Source: Hansfordia pulvinata (lineage: Eukaryota > Ascomycota > Sordariomycetes > Xylariales). Taken from it: DNA of 64,000 nucleotides. The notes under the pieces are model-generated. The model was not told the origin of the DNA. It worked only from the letters and a program-made list of their open reading frames with translations, and ran no database searches. The translations under genes were made by a program, and so were the position numbers. The DNA is taken from contig BJKQ01000017.1 in the NCBI GenBank assembly GCA_006538405.1, positions 576,660 through 640,659 of the forward strand. The letters are read 5' to 3'. This document shows positions 23,931 to 38,482 of the stretch, piece by piece (the stretch's first letter is position 1; each line of letters begins with the position of its first letter).

Positions 23931-25267
23931 ATGGCCCCTGCCGCAATCACGCTATACGTCGACGTCGTCAGTCCCTTTGGGTACATTGCATTCCGCGCCC
24001 TCGAGGTGAGTCCTCGCCACCCCAGTGTCCTCCGCTGCCCGTCCGCCCTCGCGCCCTCGCGCCCTCGTGCCCTCGCGGCCCGCTCTGCCCCGTCGTAACC
24101 CACCGGCCCGCCAATGATAGTCTGGCCTGGTCCAAATCAGTGAAGCGGGAGCAGTTTGACGCAGACATCCATTGCGCAATGTCGCCTGCCGCTGTGGCCG
24201 CCTCGCTCACAACAGGACGGCCCGCGACGATCCATGCCATCACGGGATTCTCAGACATGCTGACTGGGCCCCCGGACCCCAAACCTGACAGAACGACCCG
24301 GTCTTCAAGAATGTTCAAAAGACCTATGTCCCCATCTTCCTCGGCGGCCTGATGCAAGCCGTGAGTTGACTCCCTCTTTTGTTTCCTCCGTTCTGGCGCG
24401 TACTCGGACGTGGTTGGGGAAACTGGCTCGAGGACTGCTTTACTGACTCGGCGCCGTAAACTCAGTGCGGCAACACACCTCCCATGAGAATCAAGAGTAC
24501 GTGCCATCGCCATCTGCATGATGCAGAGCCCTCAGAAACGCTCCCCCACCCGCACCTCCCTCCCACGCTCGACGCTATAATGAGCCACCCGCGGCCTCGT
24601 TTATGCTGACTGCCTGTGCTGTGACCGACTGAAGACAAGGATAAGTGGATCAACAACGAGCGCTTGCGCTGGGCCAAGCTCTTCAGCGCCCCAATGGCCG
24701 AGGCCAACCCGCCCTTCTTCCCCCTCTGACGCTGGGCATCATGCGCGCCCTGTGCGCCGCCGCCGAGGACGCCAACAAGAGCCAGAATGACAGCGATGCA
24801 TCCGCCGCCCGCAGGCGGCTGGTCGACGCCCTCGACGCCCTGTGGCAGGAGCTGTTCGTACGCCATGGCGACCTCAGCAAGCCCGAAGTCTTCGAGCCTG
24901 TCCTTGCTCGCGTCTGGGGCCGCGACGAAGCGCAGAGAGGTACGTTACCCTGCCCTCCTCAACCCCGCACTCTTCCAAGGAAAGTGCTCGCGTAGACAAA
25001 GGGATGGAAAACGACGAAGAATAATAACTGACCGCCTGATCCCACGTGCCAGTGCTCGCGAAAGCAAACTCGGCCGAGACCAAGGCGGCCCTGAAGGCCA
25101 ACACGGACGAAGCCTTCGCGTCGGGCGCGTTCGGGATTCCGTGGCTCGTCTGCACCAACTCGGCCGGCCGCCGCGAGGGATTCTGGGGCGTCGACCACCT
25201 CGGCCAGGTCGCTCAGTTCTTGGGTCTCGAGAGACCTGCCGGCGAAGGGTCGAAAGCGCTCTTGTGA
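23931..25267 (+). CDS. Kappa-class GST / HCCA isomerase-like DsbA-fold oxidoreductase (apparent one-base frameshift)
   Basis: Five exons: 23931-24005, 24292-24360, 24466-24496, 24635-24939 and 25053-25267. The spliced protein starts with a thioredoxin-fold strand and YVDVVSPFGYIAFRALE, whose Ser-Pro fits the active-site Ser of kappa GSTs. It continues NDPVFKNVQKTYVPIFLGG, then CGNTPPMRIKNKDKW, the helical insert, and ends with the cis-Pro segment ASGAFGIPWLV and the GFWGVDHLGQVAQFLGL helix. The reading frame breaks in exon 4 at the CCCCC run 24720-24724: ANPPFFP is followed by a premature stop in one frame, while LTLGIMRALC continues in another. One extra base gives 232 codons (231 residues), the usual family size. 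Intron 1 is long for this window (286 nt). The likely role is glutathione-dependent or isomerase chemistry; substrate unknown. Convergent with histone H3. Confidence 0.87.
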
Positions 25268-25974
25268 GCGCACTACGTTCCGTCCGTTGAGTGCACGAGT
25301 CTCTCGATTAAACAACATATCCACCCAGCCACGTACATACACGGTTAACTACATAGTGGAAGATCTGTAATCTCGAAATAACCTACCGCCACTGCTCGGC
25401 CTTCCTGAAAACATATGTATCCATTTGATGATGTGTCTCCCGTAGCACCCATGTGAAGCAGACCGACCGCAAGCAAGCAATGACACCAGGCACCCCTACT
25501 GCCAGGAGGCGCTGGTCCCGCCACCACAACAGACGCAAATACAGGCGCACGAACGCGTGTGGCAAGAGGTGACCACGGCGGGTTGAAGGTGGCACTACAC
25601 GCGCCCGGCGACGATGTGCTTGTGTAATGATTCACCTGGCTGCGCAGGGCGCTGCAAGAGTGGGTTGAGAGTGAAACGACGCGGTCGCTCGATGGGAAGA
25701 CGCGTATCGATCGGGGCATGCAATGTTCACGTGGTAGGCAAGAGGCATGTTATGATCATAATTGTGAAATCTCAATTCAGTCGCAGCAATCATCTGCAGT
25801 ATCTGATGTACAGCCCATCCCTAGTGTAATATCAATCGCATTGTGAACGCCGTTTGGAATCCCATCCCTGTAGAACCGAGTCGTCATGCCATCCCAAGAG
25901 GTATCATTATGTGCAGGCCAGCACGATTCCTCCAAATTGTATCATCGGAAGTGATGAAGAGGTGTGAAGAGCGT
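25268..25974. other. Convergent intergenic region DsbA-like/H3
   Basis: The shared 3' flank of the DsbA-like gene (+) and histone H3 (-), about 0.7 kb. No coding or RNA feature is recognised. Confidence 0.6.
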
Positions 25975-26596
<622 letters not shown>

Positions 26597-26606
26597 TTAA
26601 ATATGT
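26597..26606 (-). promoter_or_regulatory. TATA-like element of H3
   Basis: The minus strand reads CATATTTAAC about 135 bp upstream of the H3 ATG, within an otherwise GC-rich stretch. Position and sequence suit a TATA box of a strongly expressed histone gene; not proven. Confidence 0.4.
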
Positions 26607-27070
26607 GAGAAGGGCAGGCGCGTCCGGGGTGGCTGATTGATTGATTGGGCGTGCGTGCCGGGGCTGGGGCGGGCAAGGGGGGGCAGGCACCGGGCTGGGG
26701 CTGGTGCAGTAGGTTACTGATTGATGGTTCTGGCGGGCAGCAGGGCGTGTGTGCGTGTGTGCGTGTGTGCAGACAGGCAGGCGCGGTCTGCAGGGTGGGT
26801 ACAGAGTGTGCGCGGTGTGGGTCGAGAAGGCAGGAATTAAGGTGTGGGTGGGTACTTCTCGCAGGGTGGGGGACTCGGCGACCGATGATGGCAGTGGCAG
26901 TTGCGCGATTGCTTTTTGTTTTTTCTCTGGTCTGATCCCGTCCGTAGCGCACCAGATGGGAAAGGCGGGCTTTAAGTGCGCGCGCGTGCTGAATTGGGCC
27001 TATTTCGTTACTGAAAAGTGGGCTTGCCAGGCGACGTATTGATCCAGTCAGCCCACGAACGCGATTTGTG

Positions 27071-27092
27071 ATTGGTCGCGACAAGCACGCGT
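27071..27092 (-). promoter_or_regulatory. CCAAT box plus ACGCGT box upstream of H3
   Basis: The minus strand carries CCAAT (27071-27075) 12 bp from an ACGCGT (27087-27092), about 0.6 kb upstream of H3. The paired arrangement would fit S-phase histone control through MBF-type and CCAAT-binding factors. This is inference from motifs. Confidence 0.35.
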
Positions 27093-28856
27093 GTCCCGGC
27101 AGGTAGTCACCGCTCTACCAGGGCTCCCTCCGGCTTTCCAGGTATGTAGGTATCGACGCAATGCTCTGCACGAGTAGGCGTTCTACGAGTACCTCCGTTT
27201 AGGCGACTGCATTCCCCCGGGGCACGTCGCTTGGTATCCATATTGGGAATAGTCTCCCGACACACGTGTGCTCGCTTGCCTTCTACGAATACTCGTCCTT
27301 CCGCGTGCCATACATAGCAGGCGACGCGATTTATCTAATTGGCCGCTCTGGTCCAAGATCCTTGGCTCTGTGAAAGAAGAAGCTCCACACCTGCACAGAG
27401 GACACGCGCATCTGTATTCGTACGAGTACTATGCGTTTCTGTCAAGCCAACGCCGGCGCTCAGAGTCCTTCGGCGCAGCACTAGAGAATCATCACGTCTT
27501 GTGCTCATGTCGAAGCCCTTTGCCATTATCCGCACAGAAGAGGTGGCTTTGGTTATCCCTGCCTGATGCCGCAAAGCTTGCAAGACTATCTGACAATGTG
27601 TACGGAGTCTCTTTGTGTACGAGGTTTGCGCGAATACCCTCTTCTATCTTCTAGACGCCTGTGGAACCGCTCCAGAGCGGCAAGGACGGGATCCCCCATC
27701 TCCATATGTCGCTGCCCCGGATGTGACACCGTGCCATATCGGTCACGACGGTCCTGTCGTCATCTTAAAGGGCCCAAGGCTTCGCCCGCCGTGCCGTGGA
27801 TGTTTGTACAATCACACAGCGGGGTGGGTGTAGTGAGGGAGAGAGGGAGAGAGACAACGCCTTGGCCGTGCATGCGGGTACTCGGATGTGCATGATGCGG
27901 CTACAGAGTGCCTTATCAGCGGCATACGTAGCACAGCTGGGGACTGGGGACATGGATCACACGGGCAAGTACTCCGTGGAAGTGCTTGCATACCTTATTG
28001 CTCATACCTGCCATGACGGCGTGTACGGAGCAAGAGGGGTGGGCTTGACAGGATCGTTCGATGCCGGCACGCCGGTTGCGATGCCTCACTGACACGGCCT
28101 CGGATCAGATCGTCAACCAGATGCAACTCCACATTTGACTGTATGGTCGGGGCGGCGGCGGCGGCGGCGTGTATCGAAGAAGACAGCCGAAAGGGGACAA
28201 GGCGTGGGTTGGGTGATGGGAAAACGGGAGGGGCTGCAAGACGGCGATTTCGCCATTGGCCAGGCGTGTTTGCCTGCAGTGGGCACTCCGTTGGGACTGC
28301 GGCCAGTCAGCAGCAACATCCGTCCGTACGCGTCAATGCGATGGATTGCGGTAGTGATAATGACAGTGATAATAATAAAATAATGAGCGTACGGACAACA
28401 AAGAGACGCTTCGTCGAGCATGCACTCGTCTCCGGGCTGGTTCGGGATTAGCGCGTTTTTGCGGTCTGCGAGATTGTGTAAGAGTGTCGATTTCTCATTG
28501 GCTACCATCAGCCGCTCGAGTCGACCCAGTTGGGGAGAGTTGTGCCTGGGCCGGCAGGCTGATGCTGAAACCCGTGCACCAACGTCCCCTCACGCCCGAG
28601 GGGCCGTCGCACCGGCGGCAGTAACGGGTACGTACCTACCCTGCGCTCCCGCCTGGGCAGCTCCGCGCCAGCCCCGTGTGTCCGTCCCTCCCACCCATGG
28701 ATGGCACAGCTAGGAGCTGCCCAGCCCCGAATCACCCGCCCCACCGCCAGGTCAGGCGCAGAGGCGGCGCCCCCCCGTGCCTGGGCCGGCTGGGGCCCCC
28801 CCTCCACTTCCAACTGTCTGCTCTCTGCGCGTCAGCCCGGCCGGCGGCTGATCTGA

Positions 28857-29419
<563 letters not shown>

Positions 29420-32400
29420 GCGTTGTCTATTTCGGAAGGGGTTCACGTCTGTTATGAAATCATTTCTCGCGCGATAGCCACACATCAAAGTCGCGTTGTG
29501 GCCGGTCATGATGGGTTTGGGTTTTGCTTGCTTTTTTACTGGGTGTTTGATTGTGTACCATAAGGGTTATGGGGGTTCATACCAGGATTTGTCCGTCGAG
29601 GCATAATCAAGTCCACCAAATGAAATTTCTTCAAAGCACACCTCTGGTGTTTGCCACTTCGCTGTGGTGCCCTACCGTCCGTCGGCCTGTTTGTGATGTT
29701 CTTCGCGGGGCTCGCGTTCTTGTTGTTGATCCACATCGCTCGACGCGTCGTCTTGGTCGCGTCGCGTCAGGTGCCCTGTGGATGGAGTCGGCGTGGTTCC
29801 CCGTGTGGTCCGTATCCGTAGTGCCGCATCTCCGTTCTAGGTTCTAGGTCCTTGCTATGAGTCACTCTTGTATGACTGTGATCTCGCCTTGTCGTGTGAT
29901 GCCATTGTGTGGAGGATCATGCAGCCACGTCGCCCTCGGTAGAAAGTATCGCGTGGTGCAACATGGCCAATCGTATCCCCTGCAGGCTGTGAGGCCCCTC
30001 TCTTGCCCATTGGGGAGATGCCCTGCGCGGCGTGTGATCCGGGTCCCATCGAGAAGCTCTGCAGACGAGTTGAGATACTCTTGGGTCGCGTTTGTGCTGT
30101 CTGCTGCGTTTATAGTCCTGGTCGTTGATTTCGTTCCTTGCGCATGCAGCCTGTTACGGTATTCTTGAAATATATAGTTTCTTCCTCTACCCGGCTTGTC
30201 TGTTCTGGGTGTGAACTCTACGTGCGTTCTGACTCGCTCTGGGTGTGACGTCGTGAGATTCTGTGAGCCTCGTGGGCGCAGTCATGGACCTTCGTCACGA
30301 TGCCTGGTGTTCCGGGTCTGGGCCTGTGCCACGACACCGGGTATGCATATACTCCTATTTTGGCCGTTTCTCGGAATACAGCGTGCTCATGTGGTGTTGT
30401 ACCGTAGCAATTCTGATTCTGTGTTTTTTTGTTTCTTCTGCTTCTTTTGTTTTGTCGGCGATGATCGTAGTGTCACCGTTCACGCAATAAATTACTGTCT
30501 CCAGCTTTTATATTTGAGCTGAGGACCAAGGTCATAGCAGCGCAATACTCGTATCCTGGGCACTTCTTTGCCGTGGTGTAGCCTAGCTACGTCAGTCATG
30601 TCAATTTCGCCGACGACGTTGGTTGTGGTTTTCGTTGTAGGTGCAGCGTCGTTGGTGACGTCCACATGGCAGCATTGGACGTGCCTCTGAAATATTGGCC
30701 ATCGGAGCATCGATCTGCTACGGAGACATCCTTATATATCTCGGCGGTCAACTTTTGGCAGTTCGTGTGTAGAACCGGTAAGGGTCGCCACAGGGTTGTA
30801 CATTGGACTCTACGAACCGACTGACATGCCTGGAACGGACTCAGATATCGGAAATGGAGCAAGACGTCCACATGTCAAAAATTGAACAGTGCTGTGTCGC
30901 AATGTACGCAACAATACATCACACCGTTCTAGGTACATGTTATTGCTGCATATGGTTACGGGTTCTCGCATCCGGGTGCTGAGGGCCGATGTCTGTCTTA
31001 ACATATCAATATTAAAGCTGTTTTGCTGTCTCGAGGCAAATTCTCGACCTTGCGTGAAACTGCAGTATACTGACCCCGAAATCATTCGTTTCTGATGGTT
31101 GAATGCCGATGGTCAACTAGATTCTCATATCTGGTTGGTGTGCGCTATCTGCTCGACTAATATTTTTCTACGTGTCAATATTCATCATTAGCCGATATGC
31201 AAAACACAAGAATAACAATCCGACCGGAGTAAGCAATAATGCCAGTTGAAATGTCTTCTTAATATTGGTCAGGTGAGAAACAGCCCACGACACGGCTGTT
31301 CGTGCCCATTACATCAAGGCGACGTCGGATGACGCACTCCCGCACGGCTGGTCGATGACTGAAAAGCCACGCAAGGAATGACCGATCCCTATCTCACACG
31401 AATTCGGTATTTTACGATCAGCCGCAATACAGGGTGAAGAAGATCCTCGGCCCCAACGTTGCTGACTACTGGTAGCTGATACACTACATGTGTGTTTAAG
31501 CATCGTGCCATGGGAGTAGTGCTCTTTAAATGGGGAGAAACACAGGTTCAGACAGTTCATACTGCAAATATAACAACTGCCAGGAATATTATATAGTGGC
31601 AATACCACCTCATATGACAGCATGTTGCAGATACTCTCCTTGTACTGTGATATGGCCAAGCCTGTCCTGCTGCCAGCAACATCGGGACCGGGGCCAAGGT
31701 CGGCAGCTAATCCAAGTGATCCAGTGAGACAGATCGTCACTCGCCGGCGACGGGCTGCCAGTGATAGGGATCGTTTCCTTGATCCTACCAGTACTGAGAC
31801 GAATGCTGCCTACTTGCCTTGATACGAAGCACCGCGTTGGGCTGAGTGGACGTTCATAACTAAACATTCACCTTGCACACGGGCAAGAATAGACACACAC
31901 AGCCCCCCCTCTAGCCATCCCCGACACATACACGCAGGACGGCACCAGCGGCAGAAGACAAGCCTCGATATCCGACCTGATACGGGTAAAACCACACCCC
32001 AGTCTCCGATGTGCGACGCGGGACACGGCAAGACTTTGGCGATACTTCCACGACAGGGCAGTCGGTGTTTTTGATATCTAGCAACTTGTCAACAAACGGC
32101 TACAGCCATCGCATATCATGAACAAACCATTCGATGAAATCGGAATTAACGTTGACTTGTAATAAAACCCTTTTAAACAAGCCTTTAACAATTGATAGAG
32201 CATAGCTCAGAGCAGTTAGCACATTGCGGTTCAGATATGAGATAGAAGACAAGCAAAACCCCGCAAGACATCATAAAGCTTACGCCTTCATCTTTTCACA
32301 CAGGTGCTAAGCACGGGCAGGTTTTTCCACGTTGTGGACGGGTGAGTCATGTCACCACCTGGAGCAACACATGGCCTACTGCACAGGAGGGTTGCAAGTC

Positions 32401-34544
32401 GGCAACATATGGAAGCGCGAGGTTACACAGCCACAAGCCAGCCGGGCCTTCTTCGTGGTCGTCACGAGATGCGGTGATCGGGAGACGCACAGCCAAGCAC
32501 ATGGGGTGGTCCAAAAGCAAGTGAGTCGAGGCCAAGCCTTTGAATAAGCCATCGGAGTTGACCTCTGGGCAATCCACGGACGCGTACCGCCCCATCTGCT
32601 CCGGTGGTATGCTAGGCGACCCGGACTGGCCGACCTAGAGCGATCGTCTCGATGACAGCGCTGTGGCTCGTGGCTGTGTACCAGGCCAACGCAATGCAAG
32701 AGGACATAGCATTCAGTGCTCTAAGCGAGCGGAGATGGTGCGTCACATGGAGGACTCATGAAGTCGATGGCATCACGGGTAATAGGCAGCCGTCCGACCA
32801 GCAAGAAGACCTATCAGGGGCGCAAAGCAGGCGGGAAACGCCAGCCACAGTGCCATGCCATAGCAGGGCCCAAATCGTGTGATGTCGGTGGACCTGGCCT
32901 ATGTCCCCATGTACCGGGCACTCGTGCACTGTGGCTGCCCGATCTCTGCAAGTGTGGCTGAGCGGCTGTGTGGCTGAGGCAGCCCGCCCAATCTAGCCTA
33001 GACCGGCCATATGGAATTATCTCGGCGAGTTCCAACTCTGCGAGTCCCCCAGGATCAACGTGGGTAGCTACCTAAGGTAGCCGTGCTGCTGGATGGATTG
33101 GACGGATCACTCATCTGTCAATGCAAGCCAACTGGCAAGAATACTCGTACGCCGAGCCCGCTCCCATTGGATCACCAGGCTGCCATACCAAGGCTCGATG
33201 CGTGGATCGACAGGAACCGCCCACTCTGGCTGGCTGATTGCATCGAGCCAAAGTCTACTGCAAGCATCTCAAGAGCCAGCCGCCCGCCGTGGGAACTCGC
33301 GACGGTCGATGTGAGAATTTGCACCTGCACTCGCTCTGCTCTCTCGGGGTGTGGCACCCTCCAACACACTTGTTCCCCAAGACGAACAGCCAGAGGTCGC
33401 TCGACACTACTCAGAAGCCATCGCCACCTTGGCCGTTTTCGCCCGGATATACAAACATCCCATTACCAGATTCACAGACTACAAGTGCCCGCCCGGATAA
33501 CAGCGCGGACAGAGAACTGGGGCCCCTCCCCTCTTCACCTTGCTTTCAAGGTTCACGCCGTGCGCATGGACAGTCAAGAAACCAAAATAGTAGTCTTGTG
33601 GCCTGGCGTGACCACCACATCACCTTGGCTGAACCCGGACGCGGGCCGACGGCTCGCCTACGCGCACACAGGACGACCTCGCTGCCCCCCCTCCAGGGAG
33701 CGAGGGATCCAGAGCGGGATGATTCTCGCCACCGCCTGATTTTAAGGCCGAGCAGATACTTGCCCGTATCTGCGGCCCCGGCGGCGCGCGGGGGTGGGAC
33801 AGATAGACAGAGAGAGAAAGAGAGAGCGGGGAGGGGGATGGGGGGCCCTGGAGACCATTGTGTAAAAATAAAGGCGAATTTTGCCCCTCGGGACCACCGA
33901 CCAGTGCCTACGCGAAGCCCGGAGCGGGTGCTGTTGCTGAGTTTGGCCGCCGCCTAAGGGGACCGCCGTGCCACTCCCGCGCGCCTACGAGGATTGGTTT
34001 CAGCCATTCTCAAGGATTCTCCCCTTCACCTACTGAGTGCGGATGAAGGAGCCGCGAGACCTCCGTTAGGGATACCCACCGCTGCTAAGTCGCTGGCGCC
34101 GTGCTCTAATCCCGATCGAGCCCCCGCTAAGCCACTTATTCGATAACTGAGCGTCACAAGTATAACGAGTACCCGACACTGCCTCTGCAAGCACGTGCTC
34201 AGTGCGATGTCTCTCTGGGTTCGTGATTCCCAGGTCTTTGGACTGGTGGGGCCCCTTGTTTATCAAAGTCGCCTCTCTGTTGCGTACAAGCAAGCGCCCC
34301 GTACGACTACGTCGTGCGAGAGCAAGGCAGTGCGCGATGCTGACTCTCACAGGAATCACACCCCTCCCCCCCTCTTTCTCCCCGTCTGCGTGGCGACGAT
34401 GTTCTCAGCCAGCCGAGAGCTGACACATTCGCGAACTTTTACAAACCCCGATCAGCTAGACTTGCGGGCTCTTTGTGGTAGCCCCGCCCCGCCAGAGCGT
34501 AAGAGCACCTGGTCGGCACCCGTACGATGACCTGGTTAGCAAGA

Positions 34545-34555
34545 CCCCCCCCCCC
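34545..34555. repeat. 11-base poly-C tract
   Basis: C homopolymer in the gene-poor region; no associated gene. Confidence 0.9.
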
Positions 34556-36266
34556 TCGGCGACCACGAGCGAAAGACTCGTCCAAGAGGGCACGTGCGGG
34601 GCACCTGGGAAAACCCGTGGCGGGGATAGCGGGCCATTGCGACCCTCTCAACCAGTCGAAGTCTGTCGGAACTGGCCAGCCAGAACGTTTGGTGCTTCGA
34701 TGCGTGCGAGCAACAGGCATCTCCGCGCGCTTGCGTTGTGGTGTTTCTGATATTAGAACCCGGCATGCGAGGTTCTCGTACACCGACAGTGGTTGGGACT
34801 CTCCAAAGCCACCAGACCAGGCTGACCGAGCCCAGTCTTTCGGGGTTGGAGATACGATATCGTCTACTGCAGGCTTGGTCCCCAGGCCAGGTTGGAGCAG
34901 ATCTTGGTAGTCATTCGACTGGCCGGCTGCCGGGGGCCGCGTATGGGGTGGGGGAGGGGGCTGCAGCCAGCTTCTCCTGCATCTTCTTCTTGTTCTCCGT
35001 CGTGGTCTTCACCTCAACTAGACGGGGCAGCTCGCATACCGCGCGCCGTGCTCCGCAGAAACCCAACCTTGCTGTATCCGCTGCCGCCACTTGGCCCGAT
35101 ACGTTGACCGTCGCGTCTGAGGGAGGGGCGGGCACTCGAGTGAACCCCGGTCTAGCCGCGAGGTCGACGTATGCTAGGATAAAGTGGTGGCTACGGAAGA
35201 GCAACCGGCCTCTCCCGCACGCCGAGTTATCGGCCACTTGCCGCAAAGCACGGACTGGCCTGGCTTGTCGAGACCAAGCCTGACCAGCCACGGCCGAGTG
35301 AGGCCTCTGCCATTGTTGCACCCGCCCATGATGATTCAAGATCTCATGGAAGTCGTGCCCCCCCCTAGGCCCTGCCCGCACTCGTGTAAGATGTAGGCTC
35401 CACGAGAATCTATCGTGACCCATGAGAGGATCCGAGCAGGTCCTCGAAACGCGCTTGACTTGTATTGGGTGAAATACTATAGAGGAACTCTTCGCCCAAG
35501 ACCTCGTCGATTCGAAGAGCGAGGGTGGAATTTTCCAAAAGCTTCGCTGCAGATCGCCAACACCGAAGAGGACTGGGTCGAATCGGTCACTCGCAAGAGT
35601 CTAGCGCTGGTCGCGACTGTGAAAGTAGCCGATAGGCCAGCCAGTGCCAGCCCACTTCTGCCCGCAACTACTGCTACTCCGCACAGGTGCAAGTCTACCT
35701 AGCGGCTGGGCAAGGCTGTTGCTCCGAAGAGACAAGCACACGAACACTCACAAGCTTGTGTCGCCATTGGCCGGTTGCTGACCTACGTTGGAGACAAGGC
35801 GGCCGTGACCCTTGCCGCGTACCCACCACGCGGTCTGGTCGGCAGCAACAACAAGGGTTGGAGAAGGTCGAAGGAAAAAGAGTCAAGGCAGCGGTTGGGG
35901 TGACCCACCTGCGATGCAAGACAAGGTAGGGCGACACGGGCCGGGGCAAAGTAAGGTTAGCTGATGAGGCGGCGTGAGCGGGTAAGCTGGAACCTCGTCG
36001 TCTCCAAAGCACAGGCAGGTCGCTCGCTACTAGGGCTAAGGGTTGTCGATTGGAGAAGGCAGGTCACCGAAGCCCACGAACGATTAGCCGGCAGCTGGGC
36101 CTCCAGCCCCCAGAGCAGGGAAGCTCACGATGATGCGTCTGCACGGGGGTGGACAGGAAGCAAGGCCCAGCTCTATCTAGAACGATGGTGGTGGAAGCCG
36201 CTGGCTGGGGTGCGGATTCACTCGCACCCCATAGAGGTGGACTCGTTCTAGGTCGCTGACCTGATG

Positions 36267-36287
36267 TGTCTGTGTGTGTGTGTGTGC
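36267..36287. repeat. (GT)n dinucleotide repeat
   Basis: A short GT microsatellite with one interrupting C, in non-coding DNA of the gene-poor region. Confidence 0.85.
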
Positions 36288-36913
36288 CTGGGTTGCTGGA
36301 GGCGTTGATGATCCAGGGACGTCCCATGAGTTCCCACCCACCCATGGCGGTATCGCTGGGCCTGTACGCAAGGTAGCAGGGGAGACTTCAATAAATGTCG
36401 CACGGGTGATGGTAGAGTGAGGGCAGGGGAGAGCTGTCACATACTCGTAGGAAGGCGGACCTGAAGCCACCCATGGCTCGGTGTACTCCGAATGCGTGAA
36501 CGAGCTATCTGAGCGAGCCGTTGTCGAGGGAAGGTCACATCCATCCATCGAAGACGATGCTGACAATGGAAGCCAGCCCAAGCCCGTGACCCCGGTCGCG
36601 TGGAGGTGCGCGCTGGGCTAGTACTCGCTTTAGCAGGATACGAACATCAAGTGAGCTAATTGAGTACCTATACGGCTAATTACCTTGTGCAGATACATGG
36701 GGATGTGCGTAGGAATGTACCTAGATTATCTGGGTACGAGGGTCTGGGTGAGGGGGCATGGGTCGAGTTTGCGAGTGATGAATGCCAGTCATCCCGGGGC
36801 AGACTCGAGATTCGATCCAGCGCCATGGAAGGTCCGCGCCGGAAGTTTTCAGCTGGCCAGCTGAATACCCGACGGCAGTGCCGACTGCCCATCGCCCGCG
36901 CCGCCTTGAGCGT

Positions 36914-36939
36914 GAGGTACCTAGGTACCTAGGTACCTC
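36914..36939. repeat. 26-bp perfect palindrome of three AGGTACCT units
   Basis: Three head-to-tail AGGTACCT octamers flanked by G and C form a perfect 26-bp inverted repeat. Related GTACCT words recur elsewhere in intergenic DNA (for example 10754, 52514, 52846). Function unknown. Confidence 0.85.
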
Positions 36940-37693
36940 CTAAGCAAGCCGTCCATGACCACCAATCACATCCAATCCATCCCATGCATGCCTTCACGGA
37001 CTCGTCAAGTCAGAGCTATTGATTCCGCAGCGCCGGAACAGCCGCCGCAACGTCCCTTCTGCGTACGAGCGCGCGTGGGAGTTGCCACTCGCGCGACATC
37101 ACCAGGTCACTCCGAGACGTGGCGCGCATCGCACTGGAAGAGACCAAAACATGAACAGGTGGGCTGCTGTTGTGGGTAGGATCCCCCTTCAGAGACTGGC
37201 ACGACTGGCAAAGAGCAATATGAGTGGGAAAGTGGGAAATCTGATCGCATTGCAAACTCATGGGCACCGATTTCGGTGCGAGACCTTTCTGATTCAAGTT
37301 CGGCTGATCCCAACATTGAAGGTCACGAGCTTCCAAGTCGCGATCTGCCTACTCGCACCTACCTCCTTCGTGAGGCAGTACTCCGCAGGTTGGTACTTCA
37401 TTCTACGAGTACGTACGGAGCACGAGCACAGTCACCGTGGGCAGGCCGTGCTCTTATGGCACCACTCAACACGCGCTGCCGAAGTGCCAGGCAATGGGGC
37501 CTGGACAGATGGCAACGTCGCGGGCAAAGAGGCGCAAACATGCCACGACGCCGCCCGGGTCGCGCCGCCAACGCCTCAGATCTCATGCGCCCGCCTCTGG
37601 GTAAGGTGAAGGGCTCGTCCTGCACAACGCAGTGTCAACCCCGCGGGTGGTCGTGCAGCTGGTGGTGGCGGAAGCTTAAGGCTCCTTGCAGTG

Positions 37694-37695
<2 letters not shown>

Positions 37696-37726
<31 letters not shown>
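37696..37726. repeat. (GCC)n trinucleotide microsatellite
   Basis: About ten CGC/GCC units in the gene-poor region. No supported coding sequence spans it. Confidence 0.9.
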
Positions 37727-38454
37727 TCCCTCCCGAGCACCTGAGGATCAGGCAAATCTCAGGGACGGCGGGGGGTGTCCCTGGAAGGCTCACTCTCTTG
37801 CCGTCCTGGCAGGCCCTCTTGGCTCAAGACAAGACGATAGCGACGGATGCACCAGAGTGGCTAGCTGGCTGGGTCGAATGAACGATTTGCATGCAGGTCG
37901 CCAACGTCGTTTCGGGGGCCGGGCGATGTGAAAGCGCGATGAATCATGGCCCTGCGTAAGGTAGGCAGGTACCGACAAGACAGACGGACGCGGGCAAAGT
38001 GCGCCTCGGTGGGCAGCTCTGGGCGCCCGCGGTCTATGCAGGGTCTGATACATTGAGCAACAAGCAAAGCCCAGCCACCCACTGCGCTGCGGAGACGGCG
38101 GGCGGCTGTTGACGTCGATCCAAAGATGGCGGCGTGCGAGCTCGTACAAGGTCCGTTTGCGTTGCGACGCACACGAGATGGACTTGGCTGTGCGGGAAGC
38201 CGGTGACTTGGTTGCCGGCATCGCAAGACAAATCCCCGTTCTTCCGCGACCGAGAGAATGCTTCGGGGTGCTCCCTCGAGCAGCCAAGAAGCGCGCGGAA
38301 GTCGACTCCACACCTGCGGCACTTAAACGCGAGAGCCACCAACGTCCACGATCGGCTGCGAGTGGGCTTCCGCCTCGGCGGTATTCAAGCGGGTTAGCGC
38401 CTTCTGTATGTTCCCCAACCACACGTAACCCGCACGTCTTGCACAGTCGAGACG

Positions 38455-38482
38455 ACGGGACGACGACGACGACGACGACGAC
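38455..38482. repeat. (GAC)n trinucleotide microsatellite
   Basis: Tandem GAC/ACG units, about nine copies with one interruption, in the gene-poor region. It is non-coding as far as can be seen. Confidence 0.85.

Noticed and set aside
23931..24291. An extra mini-exon in the 286-nt first intron of the DsbA-like gene (around 24120-24145)
   Set aside because: Direct joining of 24005 to 24292 gives the family sequence without gap and keeps phase; the extra exon adds nothing recognisable.
33083..33957. Open frames of 218 and 239 codons in the gene-poor region
   Set aside because: Overlapping frames on the same strand with low-complexity composition and no domain; typical of GC-rich non-coding sequence.
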